A stretch of DNA of 64,000 bases. Origin: Clostridium_AD sp050717535. Lineage in GTDB: Bacteria > Bacillota > Clostridia > Clostridiales > Clostridiaceae. Position 1 is the first letter of the stretch, and the number at the start of each line of letters is the position of its first letter. This document shows positions 1-9,533 of this stretch, one piece after another. The notes beneath the pieces were generated by a model. That model saw only the letters and a program-made list of their open reading frames with translations, was not told the DNA's origin and ran no database searches. The DNA lies in NCBI RefSeq assembly GCF_050717535.1, contig NZ_JBOITM010000080.1:1-64000 (forward strand). The letters run 5' to 3'. Made by a program: the position numbers and the translations under genes.

Positions 1-45
1 TAGTTTCTATATCTGAGACATATTTATTAAAACATTAATTTCTAT

Positions 46-125
46 TGAACCGCCGTGTACCGAACGGTATGCATGGTGGTGTGAGAGGTCGCTAAATAAA
101 TTAATTATTTAGCTCCTACTCGATT
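46..125 (+). mobile_element. Group II intron 3' end (domains V and VI)
   Basis: A GC-richer block from 47 folds as a bacterial group II intron domain V: ACCGCCGTG (near 49-57) pairs with CATGGTGGT (72-80), enclosing ACCGAACGGT. It is followed by the linker GTGAGAGGTC and a domain VI hairpin, GCTAAATA (91-98) with TATTTAGC (106-113). The block ends in CTCCTACTCGAT, the usual 3' end of this bacterial intron class with its branch-point A. The intron-encoded reverse transcriptase is not in the window; the rest of the intron must lie upstream of base 1. The exact 3' boundary, about 124-125, is inferred from the family motif. Confidence 0.8.
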
Positions 126-338
126 GACCATAATTACTTCAAATAGCTTCGTTTAAACTACGAGTACAACCGTAACATCATAAAAATATATGCACGTGCA
201 CAGTCTAAATTAATATATAAGAAATAAAAGTGGATATTTTAGATTAAATGAGAGAAACTACATAATATATAAATCAAAGTTAAAGTATGAATTTTTATTT
301 TTAAGGTGCTTACTTATGAGAAGGGCGGGGTGATTGCG

Positions 339-1820
339 ATGGAAAATGGAGATCTAGCTTTAAATATCGAGTTAATTAGAGATGGGCTTGGCGCACAAAG
401 CCCTATGGTGGTAAAGCATTTTTATATTGGCATAGATGAACCGTTGGGAGCTGCTATTATCTACGTTAACGGAATTACAAACAAGGACATTGTTGATAGA
501 GATATATTGAATCCTCTTATGATTCATATAGGAGAAAATTTAAATGGAAAGGCAAATATAGCTGATTATCTTTGTAAAAGGTATATTTCTATGAGTAACA
601 CATTGGTAGAGTTGGATTTAGAAGTAGTGGTTAATCATCTTAAAAGAGGGAAAACTGCCGTATTAATAAATGGTGCTTTAGAAGTAATAATAGCTGACAC
701 TACAGGTGGACAACAAAGGGCGATTATTGAGCCCATGAATGAAACTGCATCAAAAGGTCCAAGAGATGGTTTCGTAGAGAATTTAGAAGTGAATATTAGT
801 CTAATACGAAGAAAAGTAAAAGATAATAACCTGACCATTGAGATACTTAATGTAGGTAGTAGAATGCAGAGTGATGTGGCAATGGTTTATTTAAATGGTG
901 TAGCTGATGAACAAGTAGTTAAAGAATTAAGAAAGAGAATAGAATCTATTAATGTAGATGGTGTACTTTCAGCGGGAGCGCTTGACCAGTTTATTGAAAC
1001 CTATACCTATTCAATCTTTCCACAAGCTGATAATTCAGAAAGACCAGACAGGGCTATTGGAAATATGCTAGAAGGGAGAATACTAGTTGTTTTAGAAGGA
1101 ACACCAATGGTGCTTATGTATCCAGCGACATTTATGGATTTTTTTCAGGCTGTGGAGGATTATTCACAAAGAACTATAATAGCCTCTTTTGTAAGATTTC
1201 TTAGGATTTTGGCTGCTTGCGTTGTTATTACGCTACCCTCTATTTATTTAACATTAATAAAGTTTAATGTAGAACTGATACCCATAAAATTCGTTACCCC
1301 AATTGTTCAGTCAAGGGTGGGAATTGCCCTAACTCCATTTTTAGAGATTATGGCCATGGAAATAGTTGTTGAATTTTTAAGAGAGGGTGGACTAAGACTG
1401 CCTACTAAAATAGCGCAAACCTTAAGTTTAGTAGGAGGTATTATTATAGGAGATACGGCAATTCAATCTAAAATGGTCAGTCCTACTACCTTACTTGTAG
1501 TGGGAATTACCGTAATTACTACTTTCTTAATCCCCAATTATGATATGTCTCTTTCTATTCGAATATTACGGTTTCCAATGCTGATACTAGCAAATATCAT
1601 GGGCATATTTGGGATAGCTGTAGGGTGGTTTATACTTTTAGTTCATCTTTCCTCTTTAGATAGTTTAGGAGTACCATACTTTGAGTTTCATAAAAGTGAT
1701 ATGAAGGATACCTTTATCAGAGCACCCTTGTGGAAGATGAACAAGCGGCCAGTGGGAATTCCTAATACAAATCCAATAAGGCAAACAAATTTCAGAAATA
1801 AGTTTATGAAAAAAAGGTAG
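339..1820 (+). CDS. Germinant receptor A subunit (GerA/GerKA family)
   Basis: This is the A subunit of an inner-membrane nutrient germinant receptor, which works with B and C subunits to trigger spore germination. Its 493 residues are normal for the family. A soluble N-terminal region of about 280 residues is followed by a membrane region with hydrophobic segments near 284-308, 325-345, 357-375, 383-400 and 411-437. It carries the family stretch GGIIIGDTAIQSKMVSP. The ATG at 339 is chosen because GGGGTGA lies 5 bases upstream; in-frame GTGs at 306 and 330 are less well placed. It is the first gene of the operon and the only A subunit for three B and three C genes. The following B gene starts just past its stop. 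Confidence 0.93.
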   Translation: MENGDLALNIELIRDGLGAQSPMVVKHFYIGIDEPLGAAIIYVNGITNKDIVDRDILNPLMIHIGENLNGKANIADYLCKRYISMSNTLVELDLEVVVNHLKRGKTAVLINGALEVIIADTTGGQQRAIIEPMNETASKGPRDGFVENLEVNISLIRRKVKDNNLTIEILNVGSRMQSDVAMVYLNGVADEQVVKELRKRIESINVDGVLSAGALDQFIETYTYSIFPQADNSERPDRAIGNMLEGRILVVLEGTPMVLMYPATFMDFFQAVEDYSQRTIIASFVRFLRILAACVVITLPSIYLTLIKFNVELIPIKFVTPIVQSRVGIALTPFLEIMAMEIVVEFLREGGLRLPTKIAQTLSLVGGIIIGDTAIQSKMVSPTTLLVVGITVITTFLIPNYDMSLSIRILRFPMLILANIMGIFGIAVGWFILLVHLSSLDSLGVPYFEFHKSDMKDTFIRAPLWKMNKRPVGIPNTNPIRQTNFRNKFMKKR

Positions 1821-1828
1821 TGAATAAA

Positions 1829-2923
1829 ATGGAGGGAAGCTCTAACAAAAGGCAAAACTACTTAACGGTGAGTCAGTTTGTCACTATTATTTTCGGTACT
1901 ATTGTTGGAGTTGGTATTTTATCACTTCCCAATGGTGTAGTAAAAGTCGCTCATCAGGATGGGTGGATTTCCACTTTAATAGGTGGCATATATCCATTAT
2001 ATGTTGTAATTATTGCCAGCTATATTGGTAAAAAGTTTCCTAATGATAACATTTTAATTTTAAGTAAAAAGTATTTTGGTAAAGTCCTTGGAACTTGCTG
2101 TAATTTAATATTTGCAACTTATTTTATTTTTATTGCATCATTAATTGCTAGTTATTATAGCAATTTAATGCGAAGTTATATGATGGGATTTCTTACTTCT
2201 TTTAAATTTCTAGCTATCATATTTATATGTATTATATATGCTGCTTCTAAAGAGTTGAAAGTAATAGGAAGAATATGTGAAATTTGCTTTTTGCTTACTA
2301 TAGCTCTGATACTAACACCTATAAGTGCTTTAAAACTTTCACAAATGACAAATATTTGTCCTGTATTTGGTTCTGGTTTTGGTTCAATATTGAAGGGGGC
2401 TTTGGAATCAACTTTTGCTTATTCAGGGGCGGAAATAATACTACTCATTTATCCTTTTTTGAAAGAGAAAAAAAAGATGCTAGTCTCGTCTATTATGAGT
2501 GTAACTATAGCTATAGTTATTTATGTTTGGTGCGTTTTTATAACAATATATTATTTAGGCCCTGATATTGTAAACAAAAGTTTTTGGTCGTTTTTGATAG
2601 TGACAGAAAGTTTAAGCGTATCAGTAATTAATAATTATAGATACATTTTTATGTATGTGTGGAGCATAATTGCACTTAAAACTATTACCATTAACGGTTA
2701 TGCAAGCGTATTTATTTTAAAGGATTTTGCATATAAAATACAGAAGAAAAAAATTTACTTTTTAATGTTTCCAATACTCTTATATTTAGCTTTTAATTTT
2801 GGAAATGAAATAAGTAGGCAAAACATAAGTAATAATGTTTTACCGTGGTATACCTTATTTAATTTATTATACATGACTGTTATTGCTGCATTTATATTTT
2901 TTAAGAGAGGAGGCAAATCTTGA
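1829..2923 (+). CDS. Germinant receptor B subunit 1 (GerAB/ArcD/ProY family)
   Basis: An integral membrane protein of the APC-superfamily GerB type, thought to bind the germinant. It has about ten hydrophobic segments. The N-terminal pattern TIVGVGILSLPNGV...QDGWISTLIGGIYPLY is typical of the family. The 364 residues match the usual GerB length. The ATG at 1829 is preferred because AAGG sits 11 bases upstream; the GTG at 1820 overlaps the gerA stop and would place the Shine-Dalgarno only 2 bases away. The gene ends in TTGA, overlapping the next start, so translation is probably coupled. It is one of three GerB paralogues in this operon, all sharing the QDGWI motif. Confidence 0.92.
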   Translation: MEGSSNKRQNYLTVSQFVTIIFGTIVGVGILSLPNGVVKVAHQDGWISTLIGGIYPLYVVIIASYIGKKFPNDNILILSKKYFGKVLGTCCNLIFATYFIFIASLIASYYSNLMRSYMMGFLTSFKFLAIIFICIIYAASKELKVIGRICEICFLLTIALILTPISALKLSQMTNICPVFGSGFGSILKGALESTFAYSGAEIILLIYPFLKEKKKMLVSSIMSVTIAIVIYVWCVFITIYYLGPDIVNKSFWSFLIVTESLSVSVINNYRYIFMYVWSIIALKTITINGYASVFILKDFAYKIQKKKIYFLMFPILLYLAFNFGNEISRQNISNNVLPWYTLFNLLYMTVIAAFIFFKRGGKS

Positions 2924-4032
2924 ACATGAAAAAATACGTCATCATAATCATTGGAGTTTTTATTTATGTATTTATTATGATTGGACAAGAAAGATTTCCT
3001 ATTGAAGCGGTAGCGACTATTAATGGTATTGGCTATGATATTGAAAGAAAAGGCGAAGATATCATTGAATATAGTATACCTATTAGTACAAACGTTTATA
3101 AATCAAGTGGTACACAAGAGAATATTTTATTTAATGATAATGGTCAAAATTTAGGTGAAGTAATTCAGAAAAGACAACAAAAGATGGATAAAAAATTTGT
3201 CCAAGGGCAAGAACAGATAGTTTTGATTAGCGAGGAATATGCAAGATATGGTTTGAAAACTTTGATAGATGATAGATTTAGAAATCCAGAGGCAAGCGAC
3301 TGGGCTTATATGGCAATATGTAAAGGAAAAGCAGAAGATTACTTAAAATACAAGAAAAGTGGGTATAATAATGCTTCAGAGTATATGATGGGACTTATAG
3401 AATTTTATAGTAATTACAGCTTTTTCTCTAGCAACTACAAGGTAATAGATGCATATGTTAGGATTGGAGCTGAGGGTAGATGTCTTACTATTCCATATTT
3501 AGAATTAACAAATGAAGGAATAGAAATTACTGGTATGGCTATTTTCAATAATGATAAAATGGTACAACTTGCAGATATACAAAAATCTAAAATATTTAAT
3601 ATTTTAAAAAATAACAGTGTACGTGGGATATTATCCCTTCAAAAGAGTGCTAAAGAGTATGTTGATTTTGACGCAATAAGTAAAAAGAGAAAAGTGAAAT
3701 GTTATAAAAAAGGTGACAAATACAGTTTCAATATATATTTGACCTTCACAGGTACGGTTACTAATAATGAAATGTATGCTGATATCAAGGGGGATATAAA
3801 CAAAAGAAAAGAATTTGAAAAAGATATGGAGAAGAGTATAGAAAAAGAGTGTGATGAATTTATAAAAACGATGAAGAGTGATTATAAGGTAGATTGTCTT
3901 GCACTTGGAAGAGAAGCAGCTGCCAAGTATGGAAGGAACAAAAATATCGATTGGAATAAAGTAGTTTCTAATGCAGATATTAAAGTATATGCAGTAGTTA
4001 ATGTAGATTTACAAGGTAGAGGAGATTATTAG
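2920..4032 (+). CDS. Germinant receptor C subunit 1 (Ger(x)C family), no lipobox
   Basis: GerC proteins are normally lipoproteins on the outer face of the spore inner membrane. This one has a hydrophobic N-terminus followed by the conserved family body, ending in DCLALGREAAAKYGR...IDWNKV, and has 370 residues. The expected cysteine of the lipobox (usually followed by WDxxEI) is missing: the hydrophobic stretch runs into MIGQERFPIEAV with no Cys. The TTG at 2920 is chosen because AGGAGG lies 6 bases upstream; an ATG at 2926 is 12 bases away. It overlaps the upstream B gene. It may be anchored by an uncleaved signal anchor instead of lipid. Confidence 0.9.
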   Translation: MNMKKYVIIIIGVFIYVFIMIGQERFPIEAVATINGIGYDIERKGEDIIEYSIPISTNVYKSSGTQENILFNDNGQNLGEVIQKRQQKMDKKFVQGQEQIVLISEEYARYGLKTLIDDRFRNPEASDWAYMAICKGKAEDYLKYKKSGYNNASEYMMGLIEFYSNYSFFSSNYKVIDAYVRIGAEGRCLTIPYLELTNEGIEITGMAIFNNDKMVQLADIQKSKIFNILKNNSVRGILSLQKSAKEYVDFDAISKKRKVKCYKKGDKYSFNIYLTFTGTVTNNEMYADIKGDINKRKEFEKDMEKSIEKECDEFIKTMKSDYKVDCLALGREAAAKYGRNKNIDWNKVVSNADIKVYAVVNVDLQGRGDY

Positions 4033-4034
4033 GG

Positions 4035-5120
4035 ATGCAGATAGAAAAGAAAAATCTACTAACTCCAAATGAAGTTACTTTTATATTAATGGGAATTGTA
4101 ATTGATGTAACAGTAGCAGGTTTAGCTAATAGTGTAGCGGTTGCGAAACAGGATGGGTGGATTTCTGTAATAATAGGGGCTATATATCCACTATATGTTG
4201 CTCTCTTAGCTATATATGTAAGTGGAAAATTTCCTAAGGAAAATATTTTAGTACTGAGTAAAAAATACCTTGGGAACACATTTGGAACCATATTAAATTG
4301 TCTTTTTTTACTAAGCTTTTTCAGCTATTTCCCAGCTCTAATTTCAATTATTGGGATAATTGTAAGAACAGATGCGACACCTTCTTTAACTCCTTTAAAG
4401 ATTTATGTAGTTTTATTTATTTTAGGAACATATGCATCTAGTAAAGGAATTAAAGTGATTGGAAGATTATGTACTATAACATTTTGGATACTGATTGCAA
4501 CTATAATCCCTACTATTTCTATTTTAAAGTATGGAAGCTTTTTAAACATAAGCCCTATATTTGGAACAAAAATTGTAAACATTCTAAGGGGAGGCCTAGA
4601 TTGTTTTGATAATTATGCATTATTAGAACTCATATTCTTAATTTATCCATTTATAAATGATAGTAGTAAGATAAAGAGTTCCGTTTTAAAAGCAGTGGGA
4701 TTTACTACTATTATATACGTTTGGATTACTTTTATAAGTATATATTATATGGGAAAAGATATTATTCCTAAGACAATATGGAGCTTTTTTACAGTGACGG
4801 CGGCAGTAAAGGTTGAAATAATAACTAATTTTAGATATATTTTTATATATTGCTGGATAATTATAGCGATAAAATCTGTAGCCATTTTTAATTATGTGTG
4901 TGTATTTATTTTAGAGGATATTAAAAAAATAAAAAGTAAAAAAATAATATATCTAGTTATGGCTACTGTGGTTATAATTCTTGCAGAGATTTATTATAAA
5001 GATATGCTAGCAATTGTTGAGATTATGAAGTATACCTCACCAATAAGTACTATATACAATTTAATGTATATAACCCTCATCGCCAGCTTAATATGGATAA
5101 AAAAAGGAAGGGTAAAATGA
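4035..5120 (+). CDS. Germinant receptor B subunit 2 (GerAB family)
   Basis: A second ten-segment GerB-type membrane protein of 361 residues. It shares the QDGWISVIIGAIYPLYVALL signature with its paralogues but has an unusual first helix, IVIDVTVAGLANSVAVAK, in place of the common G(V/T)xILxLPN pattern. That suggests a divergent ligand pocket. It starts two bases after the stop of GerC1, and its end overlaps the next GerC start as ATGA, so it lies inside one polycistron. Its ligand cannot be read from the sequence. Confidence 0.9.
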   Translation: MQIEKKNLLTPNEVTFILMGIVIDVTVAGLANSVAVAKQDGWISVIIGAIYPLYVALLAIYVSGKFPKENILVLSKKYLGNTFGTILNCLFLLSFFSYFPALISIIGIIVRTDATPSLTPLKIYVVLFILGTYASSKGIKVIGRLCTITFWILIATIIPTISILKYGSFLNISPIFGTKIVNILRGGLDCFDNYALLELIFLIYPFINDSSKIKSSVLKAVGFTTIIYVWITFISIYYMGKDIIPKTIWSFFTVTAAVKVEIITNFRYIFIYCWIIIAIKSVAIFNYVCVFILEDIKKIKSKKIIYLVMATVVIILAEIYYKDMLAIVEIMKYTSPISTIYNLMYITLIASLIWIKKGRVK

Positions 5121-6238
5121 AAAAAATTATGAGCATAATTCCTATAACTTTTTTATGCATTACATTAATTCTAGTGTTTTTTGGCGGTGAGAAAATACAC
5201 TTACTAAGTGTGGAGGACTTGGGTATTTCTGTGGGAATAGGGATGGGCATAGATAAAGACGACGAAGGGAATATACTCTATAGGGTTACTTCCACTGCTA
5301 ATTCATATAAGGAAGATTTAAGTGTTGAAACTTTAATAGGTACTGGAGTAGGCAGTACTATTGGTAAAACAAGAGAAAACAGGCAAAAAAAAATAGGAAA
5401 AGAATTTTTTTTAGGGCTTTCAAAAGTCTATGTATTAGAAGAAGAATATGCCAAATATGGAATAAGATCTTTAATAGATGTTAATTTTAAGAATACTGTG
5501 GTTAATGACAATTCATTTTTAGTGTTATGTAAAGGTAGAAGTGAAGAATATTTTAAATATACTATTCCAGGCTATGATAACTCAGCAGAGTATATAAGCG
5601 ATATGATTGAAAATTCAGCAAGCTATAACTTTTTCAAAGATAATTATCTATTTAAAAATGCAATATTATCAATGGATGCAGAAGGTAAAAATATAGTTAG
5701 CCCATATATAGAACTAATGGAAGATGGAATTAAGATAGCAGGAATGGGAGTTTTTAAAAAGGATAAGCTTGCTGCTCTTTTAGATATAAATGATACAAGA
5801 ATAATGAATATGCTGAGAGAAAATAAGGTAAAGGGCATATTAACTATACAAGATGGAACAGGAAAATATGTAAACTTCGAGGCGAAGTCGAAAAGAAAAA
5901 TTACATGTACAAAAATAGGAGATAGATATACTTTTATTATTGACTTAAATTTACAAGGGGAAATTATAAATAATGTTCTATATAAAAATATGGCTGGAGA
6001 TACAGCGGTAATCAAAAAGTTTGAAGGAGATATGTCAAAAAAAGTTAAAGATTTGTGTGACATTTTTTTAGATAGGATGAAGAATGAATATAAAGTAGAT
6101 TGCTTACAATTAGGATGGGTGGCCGTGGCGAAATATGGAAGAGATACTGGAGTAGATTGGGATCAAGTCGTTTGTAATTCTAACATTATAGTAAATGTAA
6201 AGGTTGATGTTGATAAAGTAGGAAGAGGAGAGTATTAA
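5117..6238 (+). CDS. Germinant receptor C subunit 2 (Ger(x)C family), no lipobox
   Basis: A second GerC-type protein of 373 residues from the ATG at 5117, which overlaps the stop of the B gene (ATGA) and is preceded by AAGGAAGGG. An upstream in-frame ATG at 5093 would add eight charged residues and is rejected. The N-terminus is a single hydrophobic segment. Its only cysteine there is in ITFLCIT, mid-helix and preceded by Leu, so it does not form a lipobox. The family C-terminus DCLQLGWVAVAKYGRDTGVDWDQV is intact. Confidence 0.9.
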   Translation: MKKIMSIIPITFLCITLILVFFGGEKIHLLSVEDLGISVGIGMGIDKDDEGNILYRVTSTANSYKEDLSVETLIGTGVGSTIGKTRENRQKKIGKEFFLGLSKVYVLEEEYAKYGIRSLIDVNFKNTVVNDNSFLVLCKGRSEEYFKYTIPGYDNSAEYISDMIENSASYNFFKDNYLFKNAILSMDAEGKNIVSPYIELMEDGIKIAGMGVFKKDKLAALLDINDTRIMNMLRENKVKGILTIQDGTGKYVNFEAKSKRKITCTKIGDRYTFIIDLNLQGEIINNVLYKNMAGDTAVIKKFEGDMSKKVKDLCDIFLDRMKNEYKVDCLQLGWVAVAKYGRDTGVDWDQVVCNSNIIVNVKVDVDKVGRGEY

Positions 6239-6276
6239 ATATAGGATAAGTATGAAGAAATAGAAGGTGATACACT

Positions 6277-7422
6277 GTGAAAAAAAATATAGTGATAATT
6301 ATGTTTTTATTGGCCCTTATAGTTCCTATTTATGTAGAAGAATTGAATGTAGCTCCTATGGAGCAGTTAAATATAGCTGCAGGCTATGGGTATGATATTG
6401 TTAAAGAGTTAACCGGTAATGTGCAGTACAATATTCCATTTAGTATATATGATTTTAAAAAAAAGGCAAAGGAGGGTGCGAGGATTATTAATAAAAATAC
6501 TAAAATAACTGAACAAGGCAGTAGTAAAATAGATGCAAGGGCAAGAAGTATTGGTGAAACAAGGGAAAAAAGACAATTAAGCTCTAGTAAGCCATTAATA
6601 ATCGGAACTGAAAAAATAGCTATAATAAGTGAACAAGCGGCAAGGCATGGAATTAAAGATATAGTAAATATACAATTTGCCAATGCAAAAACAAATGATA
6701 GAGGCGTTTTTACAGTATGTAAGGGCAAGGCAGAAGATATATTGAAGGCTAAGGTTGACGGGTATGCTAGTTCTTCAGATTATATGGGAGGTGTTATCCG
6801 AAATGCTATAGACTATAATTTTTCATCTAAGAATTATACACTATTGAACATATATGTAGCATTGGCATCAGAAGGAGAAAATTTAGTGATTCCTTACCTA
6901 GAGATAAAGGATGAAAACATTGCGTTTACAGGTTTTGCCATATTTAAAGGAGACAAAATGGCTTATGTATTACCTATGGAGGATAGCAAAATCATGAGTA
7001 TGCTCAGGGAGAAAAATGTAAAAGGAATATTAAGTTTGCAGGAAAGCCCTGATAAGTATATAAATTATGATGCATTTGTTAAAAGGAAAGTGAATTGTAC
7101 TAAAAAAGAAGATAAATATGAATTTAGTATTGATTTAGATTTCCAGGGAGACATTATACATAACACACTATATAGTGATATAAAAAAAGAAAATGAAAGT
7201 AAATTTGAAGAACTTATGGAAAAAAAGATAGAGAAAATGTGTTATGGGTTTCTGGATAAAATGAAAAATGTTTATAAAATAGATTGCTTAAATTTAGGAA
7301 TGATTGCTGCAGCCAAATATGGGAGGGAAACTGGGGTAGATTGGAATGAAGAGATAAGTAATGCAGACATTAAAGTAAATGTAAAGGTTAAAATTGATAA
7401 GATGGGAATAGGGCAGTACTAA
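6277..7422 (+). CDS. Germinant receptor C subunit 3 (Ger(x)C family), no lipobox
   Basis: A third GerC-type protein of 381 residues, starting at a GTG with AAGGTGA upstream. It lies directly behind GerC2, so two C genes stand in a row. The N-terminal hydrophobic segment (IVIIMFLLALIVPIYV) contains no cysteine at all. The C-terminal signature DCLNLGMIAAAKYGRETG is kept. An insertion relative to the other two, near residues 50-85, is rich in Lys, Arg and Ser. The 38-base gap before it has no terminator, so it probably stays in the same transcript. Confidence 0.9.
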   Translation: MKKNIVIIMFLLALIVPIYVEELNVAPMEQLNIAAGYGYDIVKELTGNVQYNIPFSIYDFKKKAKEGARIINKNTKITEQGSSKIDARARSIGETREKRQLSSSKPLIIGTEKIAIISEQAARHGIKDIVNIQFANAKTNDRGVFTVCKGKAEDILKAKVDGYASSSDYMGGVIRNAIDYNFSSKNYTLLNIYVALASEGENLVIPYLEIKDENIAFTGFAIFKGDKMAYVLPMEDSKIMSMLREKNVKGILSLQESPDKYINYDAFVKRKVNCTKKEDKYEFSIDLDFQGDIIHNTLYSDIKKENESKFEELMEKKIEKMCYGFLDKMKNVYKIDCLNLGMIAAAKYGRETGVDWNEEISNADIKVNVKVKIDKMGIGQY

Positions 7423-7441
7423 AAGTACACGGAGAGTAAAT

Positions 7442-8530
7442 ATGATGGATAAAACAAAAAAGAACTTACTGGAAGAGAATGAAGCTATAGCAATACTAGT
7501 GGGATTTATGATAGGAACAAGTATTTTAGCATTACCTAATAGCATTGTACAGGAGGCAAAGCAGGATGGATGGATAGCTATATTGGTTGGAAGTATATAT
7601 CCTCTATATTTAGCATTGCTTGCTATCTATTATGTAAAAAGTCATCCCAATCAGGATATATTAGCTTTAAGTAAAATATATCTAGGAAAGGTCTTGGGAA
7701 CTATATGCAATATTTTATTTATGGTTCAATTTGGTATATTTTTAATAATTACCATTGTTAGTTTAAGTAATATTTTTAGAGTATATGCAACACCTTTTTT
7801 AACACCAATAAAGATTTTTATTCCTACCATATTATTAGCTATGTATTTAAGTAATAAAGGTATAAAAGTATTGGGGAAAATCAATGTAATTTCACTGTAT
7901 ACTATAGTTATTTTAGAAGGGGCACTATTAGCAACCGTAAAAAATGGAAATCATTTAAATTTTTTTCCTATATTTGAAACAGGAGTTAAGAATATTTTGA
8001 GTAGTAGCATGGAATCAGCGTTAGCTTATGGAGGAATAGAAGCTGTATTTTTAATTTATCCTGTTTTTAAAGAAAAGAATAAAATAAAAAATATAACTTT
8101 AAAAGCCGTGTTTTTTACTATGGCAGCTTATTTTTGGGTTACCTTTATATGTATATATACTTTAGGGTATAAGGTTACATCTATAGCACTATGGCCAGTT
8201 TTATTAGCAACAGAAGCGGTAAACTTACCATTATTAAATAGTTTTCGCTATTTATTTCTATTTTTATGGAGTATAGTAATGTTTAAGATTATAGCAAATG
8301 ATCAATATGTAGTTATGTATATTCTAAGTGATTTATTAAAAATAAAAAATAAAAAGTATTTTTATTGGGCTTTATTCCCAGTATTAATTTGTTTATGTTT
8401 TTTATTTAAAAACGAAGTTCAAAGAAGAGACTTCCTTGGGTTTGTTACTCCTAAAATAACATTGTTTAATATTGCATATATATCTATCATTGCTATATTG
8501 ATATTTATAAAACACAAAGCCAAAAAGTAA
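7442..8530 (+). CDS. Germinant receptor B subunit 3 (GerAB family)
   Basis: The third GerB-type membrane protein, 362 residues, with the canonical GTSILALPNSIV first helix and QDGWIAILVGSIYPLYLALL. GGAGAG lies a few bases upstream of the ATG. It is the last recognisable receptor gene in the cluster; a 114-base gap with no obvious terminator separates it from the unknown gene at 8645. Three B and three C genes with one A gene suggest alternative receptor compositions sharing a single A subunit, but that is inference. Confidence 0.9.
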   Translation: MMDKTKKNLLEENEAIAILVGFMIGTSILALPNSIVQEAKQDGWIAILVGSIYPLYLALLAIYYVKSHPNQDILALSKIYLGKVLGTICNILFMVQFGIFLIITIVSLSNIFRVYATPFLTPIKIFIPTILLAMYLSNKGIKVLGKINVISLYTIVILEGALLATVKNGNHLNFFPIFETGVKNILSSSMESALAYGGIEAVFLIYPVFKEKNKIKNITLKAVFFTMAAYFWVTFICIYTLGYKVTSIALWPVLLATEAVNLPLLNSFRYLFLFLWSIVMFKIIANDQYVVMYILSDLLKIKNKKYFYWALFPVLICLCFLFKNEVQRRDFLGFVTPKITLFNIAYISIIAILIFIKHKAKK

Positions 8531-8644
8531 AATAATAATTCGGAAAATTTATATTTATGAATTTTAAATAGATGTATAATACTAATATGGAGTATTTTAT
8601 ATGTTTATTTAATTTGAAAATAATTTATGAGGAAGTGACCTAAA

Positions 8645-9370
8645 TTGACGTTTAATGTATATGATAAAAATAAAAAATATTTAGGATTTATTCAATCTGC
8701 ATATCCAAAATACACCAATGTATTTATGGTGGCTAGTACAGATGTTAAATTAGGTGATGAGGATTTTCAAATAAATAATATAAAATCTGAATTAGCCGGG
8801 TATTTGGGGTGTAAAAGTATTCTAGGGAAAATTAATGAGCCAAGATTAAGTAAAAGCATAGATAATATTATAATTAAAGAATTTAGTAAATTTAAAGATA
8901 ATACCTATGATGAATTATTGAAACTGGTATATCTTAGAGTACTACGTTATGAAGAAAAATCTTATTTTAAAGATATTAAAAATGAACAAATAAATGCATA
9001 TTTTTTGCTAGATGTTAATAAGGTTGTAATTAAAAATAATGCTATGATCATAGATGAAGAGATAGATTATCTTAACACAGAAAAATTAGAAAATAATGTT
9101 CCTATGGTTGCAAAGATTATGGATTATCCAAGAATACAGATTGATAGTATGTCATCAGGACAAGGATTATTATTAGGTGCAGACCTTGCTGATTTAGCGG
9201 GTAGAAATCATGTTCACAAGACAAAATTAAAAATAAAATCAGGAAATTTTGCTTATGAACTTAATTTACCTGTAGAATTGTACTTGAAAAAAGGTGATAC
9301 GATTCAAATTTATGTAGATAATAGAGTAATTAAAAGGGTATTTTGTGATGGTATTATATATGATTTTTAA
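8645..9370 (+). CDS. Unknown protein, 241 residues
   Basis: I do not recognise this family. The protein starts at a TTG with AGGAAG 8 bases upstream. It is soluble, without signal peptide or membrane segments, and rich in Lys, Asp and Ile. The central part is helical and charged; the C-terminal 70 residues look beta-rich and contain GQGLLLGADLADLAGRNHVH. It lies 114 bases behind the last germination gene on the same strand, with no clear terminator between, so co-transcription with the receptor operon is possible. A strong inverted repeat follows at 9389-9433. Confidence 0.75.
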   Translation: MTFNVYDKNKKYLGFIQSAYPKYTNVFMVASTDVKLGDEDFQINNIKSELAGYLGCKSILGKINEPRLSKSIDNIIIKEFSKFKDNTYDELLKLVYLRVLRYEEKSYFKDIKNEQINAYFLLDVNKVVIKNNAMIIDEEIDYLNTEKLENNVPMVAKIMDYPRIQIDSMSSGQGLLLGADLADLAGRNHVHKTKLKIKSGNFAYELNLPVELYLKKGDTIQIYVDNRVIKRVFCDGIIYDF

Positions 9371-9388
9371 TGCTTTTGAACTATGCGC

Positions 9389-9433
9389 TTTTTCTTGGAT
9401 TATGCTATAACTAAAAGTATAATCTAAGAAAAA
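9389..9433. repeat. 15-base-pair inverted repeat after the unknown gene
   Basis: TTTTTCTTGGATTAT (9389-9403) pairs with ATAATCTAAGAAAAA (9419-9433) with one mismatch. The T and A tracts are inside the arms, so it can act as a terminator-like hairpin in either direction, although no separate T-run follows. Confidence 0.6.
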
Positions 9434-9474
9434 TAGCTGAGTTTCAGAAAAATTATTATTATATGGAGGCAAAC

Positions 9475-9507
9475 ATGACGTTAATCTATTTAGGAGAGTT
9501 GCCTTAA
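9475..9507 (+). other. Possible 10-codon leader peptide (MTLIYLGELP)
   Basis: An ATG with a good Shine-Dalgarno (TATGGAGGC, 5-8 bases upstream) opens a reading frame of only ten codons ending in TAA, 26 bases before the thioesterase start. The sequences AGGCAA at its ribosome site and TTGCCT near its end are complementary, so its translation could affect folding. It may be chance. Confidence 0.3.
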
Positions 9508-9533
9508 TATTTATGTAGATGGGAGAAGTGGAC

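Noticed and set aside
230..270. Possible sigma-G promoter before gerA (CATAATA at 261-267)
   Set aside because: The -10 fits, but no -35 of the right form was found at 16-18 bases, so it is not listed.
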